Assembly (NCBI GenBank): GCA_009838075.1
Contig: VXSG01000046.1
Span: 61,348-125,347 of the forward strand
From: Boseongicola sp. SB0665_bin_10
Lineage (GTDB): Bacteria > Pseudomonadota > Alphaproteobacteria > Rhodobacterales > Rhodobacteraceae
Direction of reading: 5' to 3'
DNA length: 64,000 bases
The notes beneath the pieces are model-generated. The model did not search any database. It saw only the letters and a program-made list of their open reading frames with translations, and had not been told where the DNA came from. Positions 21,282 through 29,560 of this stretch are shown one piece after another. Positions within the stretch are counted from its first letter, which is position 1, and the number at the start of each line of letters is the position of its first letter. The position numbers and the translations under genes were made by a program.

Positions 21282-21718
21282 ATGCCCGACAGCTTTGGTT
21301 ATCCAGCAGAAATCACGCTCGACGAAGACGGGCGTCATGTTGTCACGATTCCCGATTTTGGGTGGGGAGCGACGGATGGCGCAACCTTGGCCGAAGCACT
21401 GGCCGAGGCCCGGGACCTTCTGCGAGAACTCATTGCCGGCGCGATGCGGGAAGCCCGGAGCCTGCCAGACCCGTCGGCACCGTCCGGGCAACAGGTGCTC
21501 GTCGTGCCCCCGGTGCAGATCGCGCTCAAGGCCGCCTTCTACGAGGCGTTCGCGGGACAGGCCTGTCGCGGCGCGGCGTCGCTCGCAAGCTCGGCGTCGC
21601 TGAGGGCGAAGTGCGGCCCATGCTGAACCCGGATCACGCGACCAAGGCTGCGGCCATCGACCGGGCGTTGCGCCGCCTGGGCCGGCGTGTCATCGATTTC
21701 GTAGACAAGGCTGCGTGA
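21282..21718 (+). pseudogene. hicB: HicB-family antitoxin, broken by a one-base frameshift
   Basis: The ATG at 21282 has AGGAGG ahead of it. The N-terminal RNase H-like domain is clear (PAEITLDEDGRHVVTIPDFG, then ATLAEALAEARDLLRELI). After ALKAAFYEAFAGQ the HTH part continues in a second frame as GLSRRGVARKLGVAEGEV, then PMLNPDHATKAAAIDRAL, to TGA 21716-21718. The 437-base span is again one short of a codon multiple, with the break in CAGGCC near 21565. As read, the DNA-binding tail is lost. Paired with hicA 44 bp upstream. Confidence 0.78.
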
Positions 21719-21740
21719 AAGGCACAGGGCTTGCGCGCTG

Positions 21741-21890
21741 CTGGGGCGCCTCCCCGTTCAGGTAGGCCTCGACAACCTCACGCCTCTTGGCAGCGCTGTG
21801 TCTTCGGTGTCTCTTGGCCATGGAACCTCCCTACAGTAGGCTCCGGAAGGGGGAAACTGAATCGCCAAGTTGTCCAACCGCAGTGGCGCC
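21741..21890 (-). mobile_element. Insertion sequence remnant with the first codons of a transposase OrfA
   Basis: On the minus strand an ATG at 21821, with GGGAGG upstream, starts MAKRHRRHSAAKRREVVEAY and LNGEA, like the N-terminus of IS3-type OrfA proteins. Similarity stops after about 27 codons, where the DNA joins the sequence just after hicB. Upstream of the ATG, to about 21890, lies non-native sequence that may be the outer end of the element and forms the odd tail of the adjoining truncated gene. The boundaries are approximate. Confidence 0.5.
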
Positions 21891-22406
21891 CTCCAAGCGC
21901 ATGTACTGAATTGCTCCAAGTTTGCAGAACGTTGTACTGGAAGCGCTCAGTTGCGCTTTCGCCCGATCAAATTGGCAATCGTCAGAATACACGACAAGCA
22001 GCTCAAATGTGTCACCGGCAAGATCTGCGAGCCGCGCGATCTCCGAGTCGTACGAATAGTCGGACGCAACAAGCGCATTCCTTTCTTCTTCGCCGAAGTC
22101 CGGCAGGGTCGGAAAGTTGCAAAGTCCCCTGAAATTCGCGTTGCGAAGAATCGGCTCAAGCTGCGCCCAGTTAAGGAGTGGGTCAAGCGTGAAAATGCCG
22201 CAGAAACAGTTCTCCGGGGCCAAGCCTGCGCCGTTTCGCAATCGCTCCATGACGACCTGGTTTGGGTTGCAAAGTGGCAGAAACGCCGCTTCCTGGGCAA
22301 TCTCCTTTGGGAAGAGCGCCAACGCAGGTGAATAGACAATCAATTCCCCGGATGTGGACGCCATTGATTCCAGATCGATCGATACACGCGCCGAAAGTTC
22401 TGTCAT
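21831..22406 (-). pseudogene. Truncated TIM-barrel protein (PF09370, PEP-hydrolase-like), probably the stump of a second regulator
   Basis: 191 codons. The region ELIVYSPALALF, GIFTLDPLLNWAQLEPIL, RNANFRGLCNFPTLPDFGEE and FELLVVYS aligns element by element with the two other barrels of this locus (ADLLIVYSTGRSRL, GGIEAWDPTRM, GFSGIINYPTISTM in 23714-24550). The C-terminal half of the barrel is missing, and the last 15-20 codons read through the IS fragment. It starts 12 bp from a 15-bp motif that also precedes the fused regulator at 26262-28001, so I infer it was once a paralogous regulator. The remaining frame could still be translated. Confidence 0.65.
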
Positions 22407-22417
22407 GCACTCCGTTA

Positions 22418-22432
22418 CCCAAATTTTCCCAA
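22418..22432. promoter_or_regulatory. Operator-like motif A, shared with 28018-28032
   Basis: The minus strand reads TTGGGAAAATTTGGG: two TTGGG units exactly 10 bp apart around an AAATTT core. The same motif with one base different lies at 28018-28032. Both are in divergent intergenic regions next to a minus-strand PF09370 gene. Two helically phased half-sites suggest a dimeric regulator; the fused regulator encoded at 26262-28001 is the obvious candidate. Confidence 0.6.
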
Positions 22433-22484
22433 GTGCTCAAGCAATCCGTGTCTCGGCGCAGCGGCTCCGTGCGACAAAAAGACA

Positions 22485-23717
22485 ATGGCAAAAGTGGAGA
22501 CTGTCTTGAGCAACCAAGGTCACAAAGTTGTTCTTCTTGCCACCTTGGATTCAAAGGGGGAGGAAGCTGCCCATCTGAAGAGCCTCCTGGTCGAAAGATC
22601 CGATCGTTGCGTCTGTGTCGTGGATGTGGGCACTTCCGGGTTGCCGGCTTTCCCTGCCGATGTCAGCCGTGAATGCGTCAGTCGATCGGGAGGAGGACTC
22701 TCCAATGCAAGCGGACCGGCAGGCGCCTTGGATGTCATGGCCACTGGCGCGGCCAGGATTGTCCGCGCGATGTTTGACAAGGGCGAAATCTCGGCAATTG
22801 CAGGGATCGGGGGAGGCAAGGGTGCAGGCGTGTTCCACCGTGCCACAAAGGACCTGCCTTACGGGTTCCCGAAACTGCTTGTGACAAGCGGGCGTCCCGC
22901 CCTGCTTGCCGAGATTGCGACCACGACCGATACAATCCTTCTGCCAACGCTGGTGGATCTGTTCGGCATGAACCAGTTCACGCGCGCTGCGTTGGGCAAC
23001 GCCGCTGACATGCTGGCTGGGCTTGCATGGAAGGGTGTCGAGGAGAGGACAGGCAAAACGGTTGCGATTACCGCCTTTGGTGTCACAACCCCAGCTGTGC
23101 AAACCATCAAGTCATTGCTGGAAGCGGCCAGAATCACCGTTGTTGCCTTTCCCGCCAACGGTGCCGGAGGCCGCACGATGGAAACGCTGATCGGCAAGGG
23201 CGCGTTTGACGGAGTCATTGACCTGACGACGACCGAAATGGCGGATCTGCACCTCGGCGGAACGGCTAGTGCGGGCGAAGGCCGCCTTACGGCGGCAAGT
23301 CGTGTTGGCATTCCGCAGGTCATTGCGCCTGGCGCGATAGACATGGTGAACTTTGGTTCGCCAGATACTGTGCCGGCGGAATTTTCGGATCGGGTGAAAT
23401 ATCAACACACGCCGATGACAACACTCGTGCGGACAAGACCGGAAGATACCGCTGAAATCGCGCGCCAGACGGCCGACCGGCTGAACAAGGCAATCGGACC
23501 TGTGGCGGTACTCTGGCCCGGCGGTGGTGTTTCGGACTATGACCGTCCAGGGCATGCGTTTCACGATCCATCCGCCAACACGGCCTGGCGCGACAGCATG
23601 AAGGAAACGCTGCTTCCCTCAATTCCGGTGACCGAAACGGAGCACCACATCAACGATCCCGAATTTGCAGCGCTTTGTTCGGACTGGATGATTGCGCAAA
23701 TGGAAGCACGGCCATGA
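22485..23717 (+). CDS. Tm-1-like ATP-binding domain protein (UPF0261)
   Basis: 410 residues, matching the N-terminal domain of the tomato Tm-1 virus-resistance protein and bacterial UPF0261 proteins. Visible features: VVLLATLDSKGEEAAHLK at the start, IAGIGGGKGAGVFHRATKDL near 105, LPTLVDLFGMN near 145, FGVTTPAVQTIK near 190, the Gly-rich FPANGAGGRTMETLIGKGAF near 220, and VLWPGGGVSDYD near 345. It resembles two Rossmann-like lobes forming a nucleotide site. In plants this domain is fused to the barrel encoded by the next gene; here the genes overlap by ATGA, which supports a complex. The reaction is unknown. Confidence 0.88.
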   Translation: MAKVETVLSNQGHKVVLLATLDSKGEEAAHLKSLLVERSDRCVCVVDVGTSGLPAFPADVSRECVSRSGGGLSNASGPAGALDVMATGAARIVRAMFDKGEISAIAGIGGGKGAGVFHRATKDLPYGFPKLLVTSGRPALLAEIATTTDTILLPTLVDLFGMNQFTRAALGNAADMLAGLAWKGVEERTGKTVAITAFGVTTPAVQTIKSLLEAARITVVAFPANGAGGRTMETLIGKGAFDGVIDLTTTEMADLHLGGTASAGEGRLTAASRVGIPQVIAPGAIDMVNFGSPDTVPAEFSDRVKYQHTPMTTLVRTRPEDTAEIARQTADRLNKAIGPVAVLWPGGGVSDYDRPGHAFHDPSANTAWRDSMKETLLPSIPVTETEHHINDPEFAALCSDWMIAQMEARP

Positions 23718-24550
23718 AAAACTTCTCTCGACAAGAGATCCTTGCGCGTCTTGAAACCGAAACCCAGGCGAACCGACCCGTTCTAGGCGCCGGCACGAGC
23801 TGTGGCCTGATTGCCAAATGCGCGGCCCTGGGCGGTGCGGACCTGCTGATCGTCTACAGTACCGGGCGATCCCGTCTGATGGGGCTGCCAACAAGCCGAG
23901 TCGGCGATTCCAACACGGCAACCATCGAAATGGCTGCAGAGATCCGCAACGTCGTCTCGGACACGCCGGTTATCGGAGGCATCGAGGCTTGGGATCCGAC
24001 CCGAATGGACCTGGACCTGCTTCTCGATGATTTCCAGGCGGCGGGCTTTTCGGGCATTATCAACTACCCGACCATATCCACTATGGGCGAAACATGGCGC
24101 AAGCGCCGTGGCAAGGTCGGACTGGGCTGGGACCGCGAGGTTGGAATGTTCGAACGCGCCGTGGCGCGCGATATCTTCACCATGGCCTATGTCGCAACCG
24201 TTCAGGATGCGCTGGATGTCGTGGAGAAGGGCGTCGACTGCCTTGTTCCGCATGTGGGCGCTACCGGTGGCGGCTTGGTCGGTCACGAGACCGGCACCCG
24301 GATCGACGAGGAAATCCGCAAGATCTCGGAAATGCTCGACGCTGTCACCGCTGGGGGCCATTCGCCGATCTTCCTCTGCCACGGTGGGAGAATCGCCGAA
24401 CCCGCGGACACGCGCCGTGTCTATGAAGAAACCGGGTGCGTAGGCTTTGTTGGTGCGTCATCCATCGAACGCATTCCAATCGAACGCGCGGTCAAGTCGG
24501 TTGCGGAAGAGTTCAAGTCCATTCCGATTCCAGAAGGTCGGCCCGAATGA
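23714..24550 (+). CDS. TIM-barrel protein of the PEP hydrolase / PF09370 family
   Basis: 278 residues, the counterpart of the C-terminal half of tomato Tm-1. The barrel signatures are VLGAGTSCGLIAKCAALGGA near 23, LLIVYSTGRSRLMGLPTSRV near 47, GGIEAWDPTRMDLD near 90, GIINYPTISTMGETWRKRRG near 115, PHVGATGGGLVGHETG near 185 and the end-of-barrel LCHGGRIAEPADTR. The last two resemble anion- or phosphate-binding loops. The family is annotated as PEP hydrolase on thin evidence, so the substrate is open. Overlaps its neighbours by ATGA on both sides. Confidence 0.85.
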   Translation: MKNFSRQEILARLETETQANRPVLGAGTSCGLIAKCAALGGADLLIVYSTGRSRLMGLPTSRVGDSNTATIEMAAEIRNVVSDTPVIGGIEAWDPTRMDLDLLLDDFQAAGFSGIINYPTISTMGETWRKRRGKVGLGWDREVGMFERAVARDIFTMAYVATVQDALDVVEKGVDCLVPHVGATGGGLVGHETGTRIDEEIRKISEMLDAVTAGGHSPIFLCHGGRIAEPADTRRVYEETGCVGFVGASSIERIPIERAVKSVAEEFKSIPIPEGRPE

Positions 24551-26247
24551 GCACCGAAAGAACCGTCGATTTTCTTGTCATCGGAAGCGGTGCCGCTGGC
24601 GTGAGCGCAGCACTCTACGCCGCGTCCCGGGGCAAGTCCGTGATGCTCTGCGAAAGGGCAAAAAAGATCGGCGGCACGACGGCGCTGTCCAACGGGATGA
24701 TCTGGGTCCCGTGCTCCGACCATGCAAAGGAGGCAGAAATCGACGACACGCTCGCTCAGGCCCGCACATACCTCAAGGGCGAGTTGGGCGACTTCTATGA
24801 CGAGGTCAAGATCGACACCTATCTGCAACGCGGGCCCGAAGCCGTGCGTGCGATCGAGAATTGCTCGGAAGTCAAGTTCGTCCTGGCCGGTGCACCGGAC
24901 TATCACTCGTCCCGCGAAGGCGGCGTGGACAAGGGGCGTGCGCTCAGCCCGGTTCCCTATGACGGCCGCAAGCTCGGCCGTGACTTCGATCTGATCGGCG
25001 ACCCGATCCGGGTCGTTCTAGGCGGAATGATGATCACGTCGAGCGAGATCAAGCACTTCCTGAACCCATTCGAGTCGACGAAGGCCATGGGCCACGTTCT
25101 GCGTCGTGTAGGCCGGTTCGCGAAAGACCGGCTGAGACATTCGCGCGGCACGGAGCTCAGCGGCGGAAACGCATTCCTTGCGGCGAGCCTGATGAGCCTC
25201 CGCAAGCTGGGTGTCGACTTGCGAACCAGTTGCCCAATGAAGGAACTGATCATGAATGCCAGGGGCGTCGCGGGCGCCAGGGTGATGCATAATGGGACGG
25301 AAACCGAGTTCCTGGCGCGCGAAGGCGTGATCCTGGCAACCGGCGGATTTGCGGCCAGCGCGGAGTTGCGCGCCGAGATTGGCGCGAAATATCGCCATCA
25401 CGTCACGCTCTGCGCGCCCGAAGCCCAGGGCGAAGGGATTGCCGCCGCGCGAAAGGCGGGCGGCGCTGTCGATGCCGATGTTGCCAGCCCGGGCTTCTGG
25501 ACCCCGGTGTCGAAGCTGAAGAACAGGGACGGGTCCACGACAATCGTGCCATATGGCTGGCTTGACCGCGGTCGGCCCGGCGTCATTGCCGTCGGCCCTG
25601 ACGGCACGCGTTTCGTCAATGAATCAAACTCTTACCATGACGTGTGCATCGGGCTGTTCGAACACGGCTATCCAGATGACGAGAGGTTCTTCTTCATCTG
25701 CGAGGAAGCCTTCGTGAAAGTGCGTGGAATGGGCGACATCCTGCCCTGGCCCTGGACGCCGAGCCTGGGGAGCTACATTCGACGAGACTACATTCAACGA
25801 GGGCAATCGCTTGAAGACTTGGCGAAAGAGATCGGCATCAACCCCGCCGCCTTGTCAGCCACGGTCGCCCAGCACAACAGGAACGTCGAAACAGGAACAG
25901 ACCCGGAATTCGCGCGCGGCGAGTCCGCATTCAACAGAACTCTGGGAGACGCGACCCTAGGCCTGAAGAACCCCAATCTGGGACCCATCAAGAACGGACC
26001 TTTCATCGCGCTGCGCATCGTGCCCGGCACGCTGGGAACTGCCGCCGGCCTGAAGACCGATGAAAGCGCAAGGGTTCTGCGGGAAGACAACAGCGCGATC
26101 AAGGGGCTCTATGCGTGCGGCAATGACGCCACGTCGATAATGGCCGGCAAGTATCCGGGTGCGGGCATCACCATCGGGCCTGCAATCGTGTCAGCCTATC
26201 TGGCAATAGAGGACGCACTTGAAGGTCATGGAAAGGCCGCCGCATAA
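24547..26247 (+). CDS. FAD-dependent oxidoreductase (fumarate reductase / 3-ketosteroid dehydrogenase type flavoprotein)
   Basis: 566 residues from the ATG at 24547, overlapping the preceding stop. The dinucleotide-binding fold is FLVIGSGAAGVSAALYAASR with the acidic end at LCER, followed by KKIGGTTALSNGMIWVP as in KstD-like enzymes. Further FAD contacts are EGVILATGGF near 260 and GLYACGNDATSIMAGKYPGA near 520. This group transfers hydride or introduces double bonds in diverse substrates. As third gene of a Tm-1/PF09370 operon it probably oxidises or reduces the compound handled there. No signal peptide, so cytoplasmic. Confidence 0.85.
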   Translation: MSTERTVDFLVIGSGAAGVSAALYAASRGKSVMLCERAKKIGGTTALSNGMIWVPCSDHAKEAEIDDTLAQARTYLKGELGDFYDEVKIDTYLQRGPEAVRAIENCSEVKFVLAGAPDYHSSREGGVDKGRALSPVPYDGRKLGRDFDLIGDPIRVVLGGMMITSSEIKHFLNPFESTKAMGHVLRRVGRFAKDRLRHSRGTELSGGNAFLAASLMSLRKLGVDLRTSCPMKELIMNARGVAGARVMHNGTETEFLAREGVILATGGFAASAELRAEIGAKYRHHVTLCAPEAQGEGIAAARKAGGAVDADVASPGFWTPVSKLKNRDGSTTIVPYGWLDRGRPGVIAVGPDGTRFVNESNSYHDVCIGLFEHGYPDDERFFFICEEAFVKVRGMGDILPWPWTPSLGSYIRRDYIQRGQSLEDLAKEIGINPAALSATVAQHNRNVETGTDPEFARGESAFNRTLGDATLGLKNPNLGPIKNGPFIALRIVPGTLGTAAGLKTDESARVLREDNSAIKGLYACGNDATSIMAGKYPGAGITIGPAIVSAYLAIEDALEGHGKAAA

Positions 26248-26261
26248 CGTTCTGACGGCTG

Positions 26262-28001
26262 TCAGGTGAGGATCTTGAATTTCTTGATCTGGTTGTAGAG
26301 CGTCTTGCGGGTCACCCCAAGGTGGTTTGCGGTTTTCGTACGATTGAGGTTGTTCAGCAGCAAGGCCTGGATGATCCTGTCACGTTGGGAAATGGAAGCC
26401 GTTCCAGCTTCGGCCACGCTGTCCCGAAGATAGGAGATCAGATCGTCCTCGCTGCACAGTTCCCCCTTCTCTTCGATCAGCCAGCCCACCGTCTTCTTGA
26501 GTTCCGCAAGGTTGCCCGGCCAGTTGTGCCTGATCAGCGTTCGAATGATCGAAGGCGAGAATTCACCTGGCTCTTCCTTGAAGTCGGCCATGAACCCTTT
26601 CACCAGAAGCGGGATGTCCTCGATGCGATCGCGCAGTGGCGGAACCTGAACCGTCTGCGCCTTGCAGCTGTCGTCCGATTCGCCTGACAGCATGCTGCCA
26701 CCGACTCCGCTTTCGTTGAGAACCAAGATGAACCGTGCATTGCATTGCCGGGTCCTTGCCTCTTGTCCAACCTGGTATTCGCCTTTCACAAGGGCTTGCA
26801 CGATCCTGTTGCGTTCGTCCAAAGGCAGGCTTTCGATCCCGCCTACCGTAATGACATCCGCCTCGCCAGCAAGCTCCAGAACGCCGACTTTCCGGCGAAG
26901 ACTGGCATCCCTTCGGGCACCGAAGAGCTCTACAGCGCCGCTGCTCGAGGCGGAGAATTCCAGTTTCCAGTGATTGCCCTTTTTCTTCTGGAACATTTGC
27001 CTTGCGGCCATGTCAGCGACCGTGCGCCGCCCCGTGTCCGCTTGGCCTTGAAGAAAAAGGTGCTTGTCGTTCCTGACAGCGCCCTCAACACGGTTCAGCA
27101 TCTGATCCATGGCGTCGGAACGGCAGACTATCCCGTAGCGCTTGCTGTACCTGTTCAGGCGACGCTCCAGCCGCTCGACGCGGTCCTGCAACACTTCGAT
27201 TTCGCGAAACGAGGCAACACTGTTCAGCAGCGACTTTTCAAGAGGGGCCCGGTCCATCGCGGAACCGCCGATGAACCCGTCTATGCCCGCCTTGCGACAG
27301 AGTCTCCCGAGATCGGCCCCCCCGGATACCGGACCGCCACCCAGATACACCGTCAGCGGCCTGTGAGGACGGCGGACACTGTCGACAATGTCCTTCGCCG
27401 CCAAAGCCAAGTGATCAAGAGTCTCTTCCTTGACCATCTCATCGTGGTTGTGCGGATTCAAGCCGAAGTTGATGCAGAGCGACGTCAACCCCGCTTCGAC
27501 CATCTTGCTCGCCTCGTCACGACTGCGCACATAGCCGATCGTGTCAAATCCATCTGACATCGCGGCGGTCAGGAAATCGATCTCTCGCGTGAACCCCAAT
27601 CCGTGTGCCTCCAGAACCGCCGCCCGATCTCCAAAGTGAAAGACAGCCGGAAAGTTGGTCAGCCCAACGATCTTGAGCGACTTCAGGCGGGGCATCAGCT
27701 CGTCAACTCTCAGGCGCGGGTCGAAGAGCGGCAGTCCAACGTAAACCGGCAACTTGACCCGAGGCACCAGTTCCTGCGAGGCAAATTGCAACGTGAATTC
27801 CACCGAATCGTAGATCGGCAGCAATGACGCCGGAGACGGAACCCCCATGGAGCGCAGCTTTCCGGCACCGAGCGCAAGAATGAAGTCCGCACCAGCGTTT
27901 TCGGCGGCCCGTGCAGCCATGCCTGAACCGACTGCGGCCCCAACGCGAAACCTTCGACCACTTGCTCTCATTCCTGACCGATCGATCCCGAACCACGGCA
28001 T
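26262..28001 (-). CDS. Transcriptional regulator: PF09370 TIM-barrel sensor + degenerate AAA+ domain + Fis HTH
   Basis: 579 residues. Residues about 10-265 form a TIM-barrel like that of 23714-24550 (VGAAVGSGMAARAAENAGAD, YVGLPLFDP, IVGLTNFPAVFHF, VYLGGGPVSGG). About 285-500 is an NtrC-type AAA+ region whose parts have decayed: Walker A reads GQADTGRRT without the Lys, Walker B reads DVITVGGIES without Asp-Glu, and GAFTGA is absent after ELFGARRD. RDRIEDIP and HNWPGNLAELKK persist. The end (RTKTANHLGVTRKTLYNQIK) is a Fis HTH. I choose ATG 28001; the TTG at 28022 lies inside motif B. Divergent from the ABC operon. Confidence 0.85.
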   Translation of the reverse strand: MPWFGIDRSGMRASGRRFRVGAAVGSGMAARAAENAGADFILALGAGKLRSMGVPSPASLLPIYDSVEFTLQFASQELVPRVKLPVYVGLPLFDPRLRVDELMPRLKSLKIVGLTNFPAVFHFGDRAAVLEAHGLGFTREIDFLTAAMSDGFDTIGYVRSRDEASKMVEAGLTSLCINFGLNPHNHDEMVKEETLDHLALAAKDIVDSVRRPHRPLTVYLGGGPVSGGADLGRLCRKAGIDGFIGGSAMDRAPLEKSLLNSVASFREIEVLQDRVERLERRLNRYSKRYGIVCRSDAMDQMLNRVEGAVRNDKHLFLQGQADTGRRTVADMAARQMFQKKKGNHWKLEFSASSSGAVELFGARRDASLRRKVGVLELAGEADVITVGGIESLPLDERNRIVQALVKGEYQVGQEARTRQCNARFILVLNESGVGGSMLSGESDDSCKAQTVQVPPLRDRIEDIPLLVKGFMADFKEEPGEFSPSIIRTLIRHNWPGNLAELKKTVGWLIEEKGELCSEDDLISYLRDSVAEAGTASISQRDRIIQALLLNNLNRTKTANHLGVTRKTLYNQIKKFKILT

Positions 28002-28017
28002 CGCAGCCTGGCTCTTT

Positions 28018-28032
28018 CCCAAATTTACCCAA
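28018..28032. promoter_or_regulatory. Operator-like motif B, shared with 22418-22432
   Basis: The minus strand reads TTGGGTAAATTTGGG, one base different from motif A. On that strand a TATATT hexamer lies about 10 bases upstream, so the motif would sit near the transcription start of the regulator gene, a position suited to autorepression. It lies about 95 bp ahead of the binding-protein gene on the plus strand. Confidence 0.6.
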
Positions 28033-28091
28033 CTTGCAAAATATAGCGGTCTCCGATTGCGGTCCAGAGCCTAGGTTTATGGCTAGGAGGC

Positions 28092-28106
28092 GTGCCATTG
28101 TGGCAC
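28092..28106. promoter_or_regulatory. Perfect inverted repeat ahead of the ABC operon
   Basis: GTGCCA-TTG-TGGCAC, a 6-bp perfect palindrome with a 3-base spacer, ends 20 bases before the GTG start of the binding-protein gene and just ahead of its AAGGAGG ribosome site. It could be a second operator or an mRNA hairpin near the start. It is not a sigma-54 promoter: TGGCAC is not followed by TTGC at the right spacing. Confidence 0.4.
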
Positions 28107-28126
28107 ACAAACCAAGGAGGAATGAC

Positions 28127-29476
28127 GTGAGACTCACAAGCAGACTTGTTGCATTAACGGCAGTCGTCGCGCTCATGGGCTCAGCAGCCTGTGCCGAGGG
28201 ATTCGACTGGCGGAAGTTCGAAGGCACAGAGATCACATGGGCCTATGACATCCACCCGTATGCGGACGCAGTGGTTGCGTATCTGGATGAGTTTGAAGAG
28301 TTGACCGGCATCAAGGTCAACGCGGAACTCTATCCCGATGACACTTATTGGGGCAAGCTGAACATCCAGCTCTCGACTGGTTCCACCGACTGGGACGTCG
28401 TGGGAACCGGCATTCAGCCTGCGTGGGACGTAACGCCTGCGGGGCAGCTTGAGCCGCTTCGCGGCCTTGTCGACGACCCGAGCATGACCAATCCGGACTA
28501 TGACTATGCGGATTTCTTTCCGGCACTGACACGGGCCTGGACCTGGGACGTCGCCGAGGAGAAGATCATCGATACGCCGGACGGCGAAATCTGGGGCATT
28601 CCACACGCATTCGAAAACATGCAGCTCATGTACCGGATGGACATTCTGGAACGTCTTGGTGTCGAGCCGCCAAGCACGCTCCCAGAACTGACCGCAGCCT
28701 GCGAGAAAATAACGGCCGCGGATCCGAACGTCACGCCAATGGCCGTTCGTGGCGTTCGCTTCTGGTCGTCCATTCACACGGCACCAATCTCAATTGCGCA
28801 GTCTTATGGCGTCAGCGACTTCGTGGGATCGGGTGATGATCTCGATACCGCTCTCGACAGTGCGGAATCGATCCGCTTTCACAAGGACTACGTGGCGATG
28901 ATCCAGGCCTGCGCACCAGACAGCTGGGCAAACGACAATTGGTACCAGGTGGTTGACGGCCTTTCGACCGGCAAGACCGCGATGGCGGTTGACGCAAACA
29001 TGTTCGGCTTCTGGAACAACATTGAAGGCGCATCCGACGCGTCCGGCAAGATCGCCTTTGCGCCGCCACTCACGGCGCCGGACAATGACGAGTTCGCGTC
29101 GAACATCTGGATCTGGTCGCTTGCGATCAACGCCGCATCGGAAGAGAAGGGCGCCGCATGGTACTTCATACAATGGGCCACGTCCAAGGAGATGAACGTC
29201 CGCGGTGCGACTGACGGCAAGCTGGTCAATCCGCCACGGGCGTCAGCATGGGAAACGCAGGAGTGGATTGACTATGCCAACCAGCCTGAGTTCAACAATT
29301 TCTACGATACGTTCAACTCCGTTCAGGAAAAGACTTCGCTGCTGTTCACGCCGCGCTATGGCTTCGGCACGGCGATGAACGCTTGGGCTGTCGCCATGCA
29401 GGACATGGTTGGCGGAGCGGATGTGGAAGAGCGCCTGGCCGAACTTGCCGAGGAAATTCGCGACGAGCTGAACTAG
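28127..29476 (+). CDS. ABC transporter extracellular solute-binding protein (family 1)
   Basis: 449 residues. The GTG at 28127 follows AAGGAGG at ideal spacing and begins a typical signal peptide (RLTSRLVALTAVVALMGSAA then CAEG). Mature features fit the maltose/polyol-binding family: ITWAYDIHPYADAVVAYLDE, LNIQLSTGSTDWDVVGTG, and DANMFGFWNNIEG before the hinge-proximal WIWSLAINAASEEKGAAW. Binding proteins of this group load the two permeases encoded next. The ligand cannot be read from sequence; neighbours suggest a sugar, sugar alcohol or sugar acid. Confidence 0.92.
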   Translation: MRLTSRLVALTAVVALMGSAACAEGFDWRKFEGTEITWAYDIHPYADAVVAYLDEFEELTGIKVNAELYPDDTYWGKLNIQLSTGSTDWDVVGTGIQPAWDVTPAGQLEPLRGLVDDPSMTNPDYDYADFFPALTRAWTWDVAEEKIIDTPDGEIWGIPHAFENMQLMYRMDILERLGVEPPSTLPELTAACEKITAADPNVTPMAVRGVRFWSSIHTAPISIAQSYGVSDFVGSGDDLDTALDSAESIRFHKDYVAMIQACAPDSWANDNWYQVVDGLSTGKTAMAVDANMFGFWNNIEGASDASGKIAFAPPLTAPDNDEFASNIWIWSLAINAASEEKGAAWYFIQWATSKEMNVRGATDGKLVNPPRASAWETQEWIDYANQPEFNNFYDTFNSVQEKTSLLFTPRYGFGTAMNAWAVAMQDMVGGADVEERLAELAEEIRDELN

Positions 29477-29505
29477 GTTTTCCCTGGCGACAAATCGTCG
29501 ACACT

Positions 29506-29530
29506 TGCCGGCGGCGTCTCGTCGCCGGCA
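29506..29530 (+). terminator. Hairpin with T-run between binding-protein and permease genes
   Basis: TGCCGGCG pairs perfectly with CGCCGGCA across a 9-base loop and is followed by TTTT at 29531-29534. Such elements after a periplasmic binding-protein gene usually act as partial terminators or 3' stabilisers, so that binding protein is made in excess over permease. Downstream genes run on in the same direction, so read-through is expected. Confidence 0.6.
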
Positions 29531-29560
29531 TTTTGGGCCTCCGGGCCGGGGACAATTGGG

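Noticed and set aside
28001..28022. TTG at 28022 as the start of the fused regulator
   Set aside because: It lies inside the 15-bp motif shared with 22418-22432 and close to the predicted transcription start; ATG 28001 avoids this.
28092..28126. Sigma-54 promoter ahead of the ABC operon (TGGCAC present)
   Set aside because: No GC/TTGC element at the required spacing, and the regulator lacks GAFTGA.
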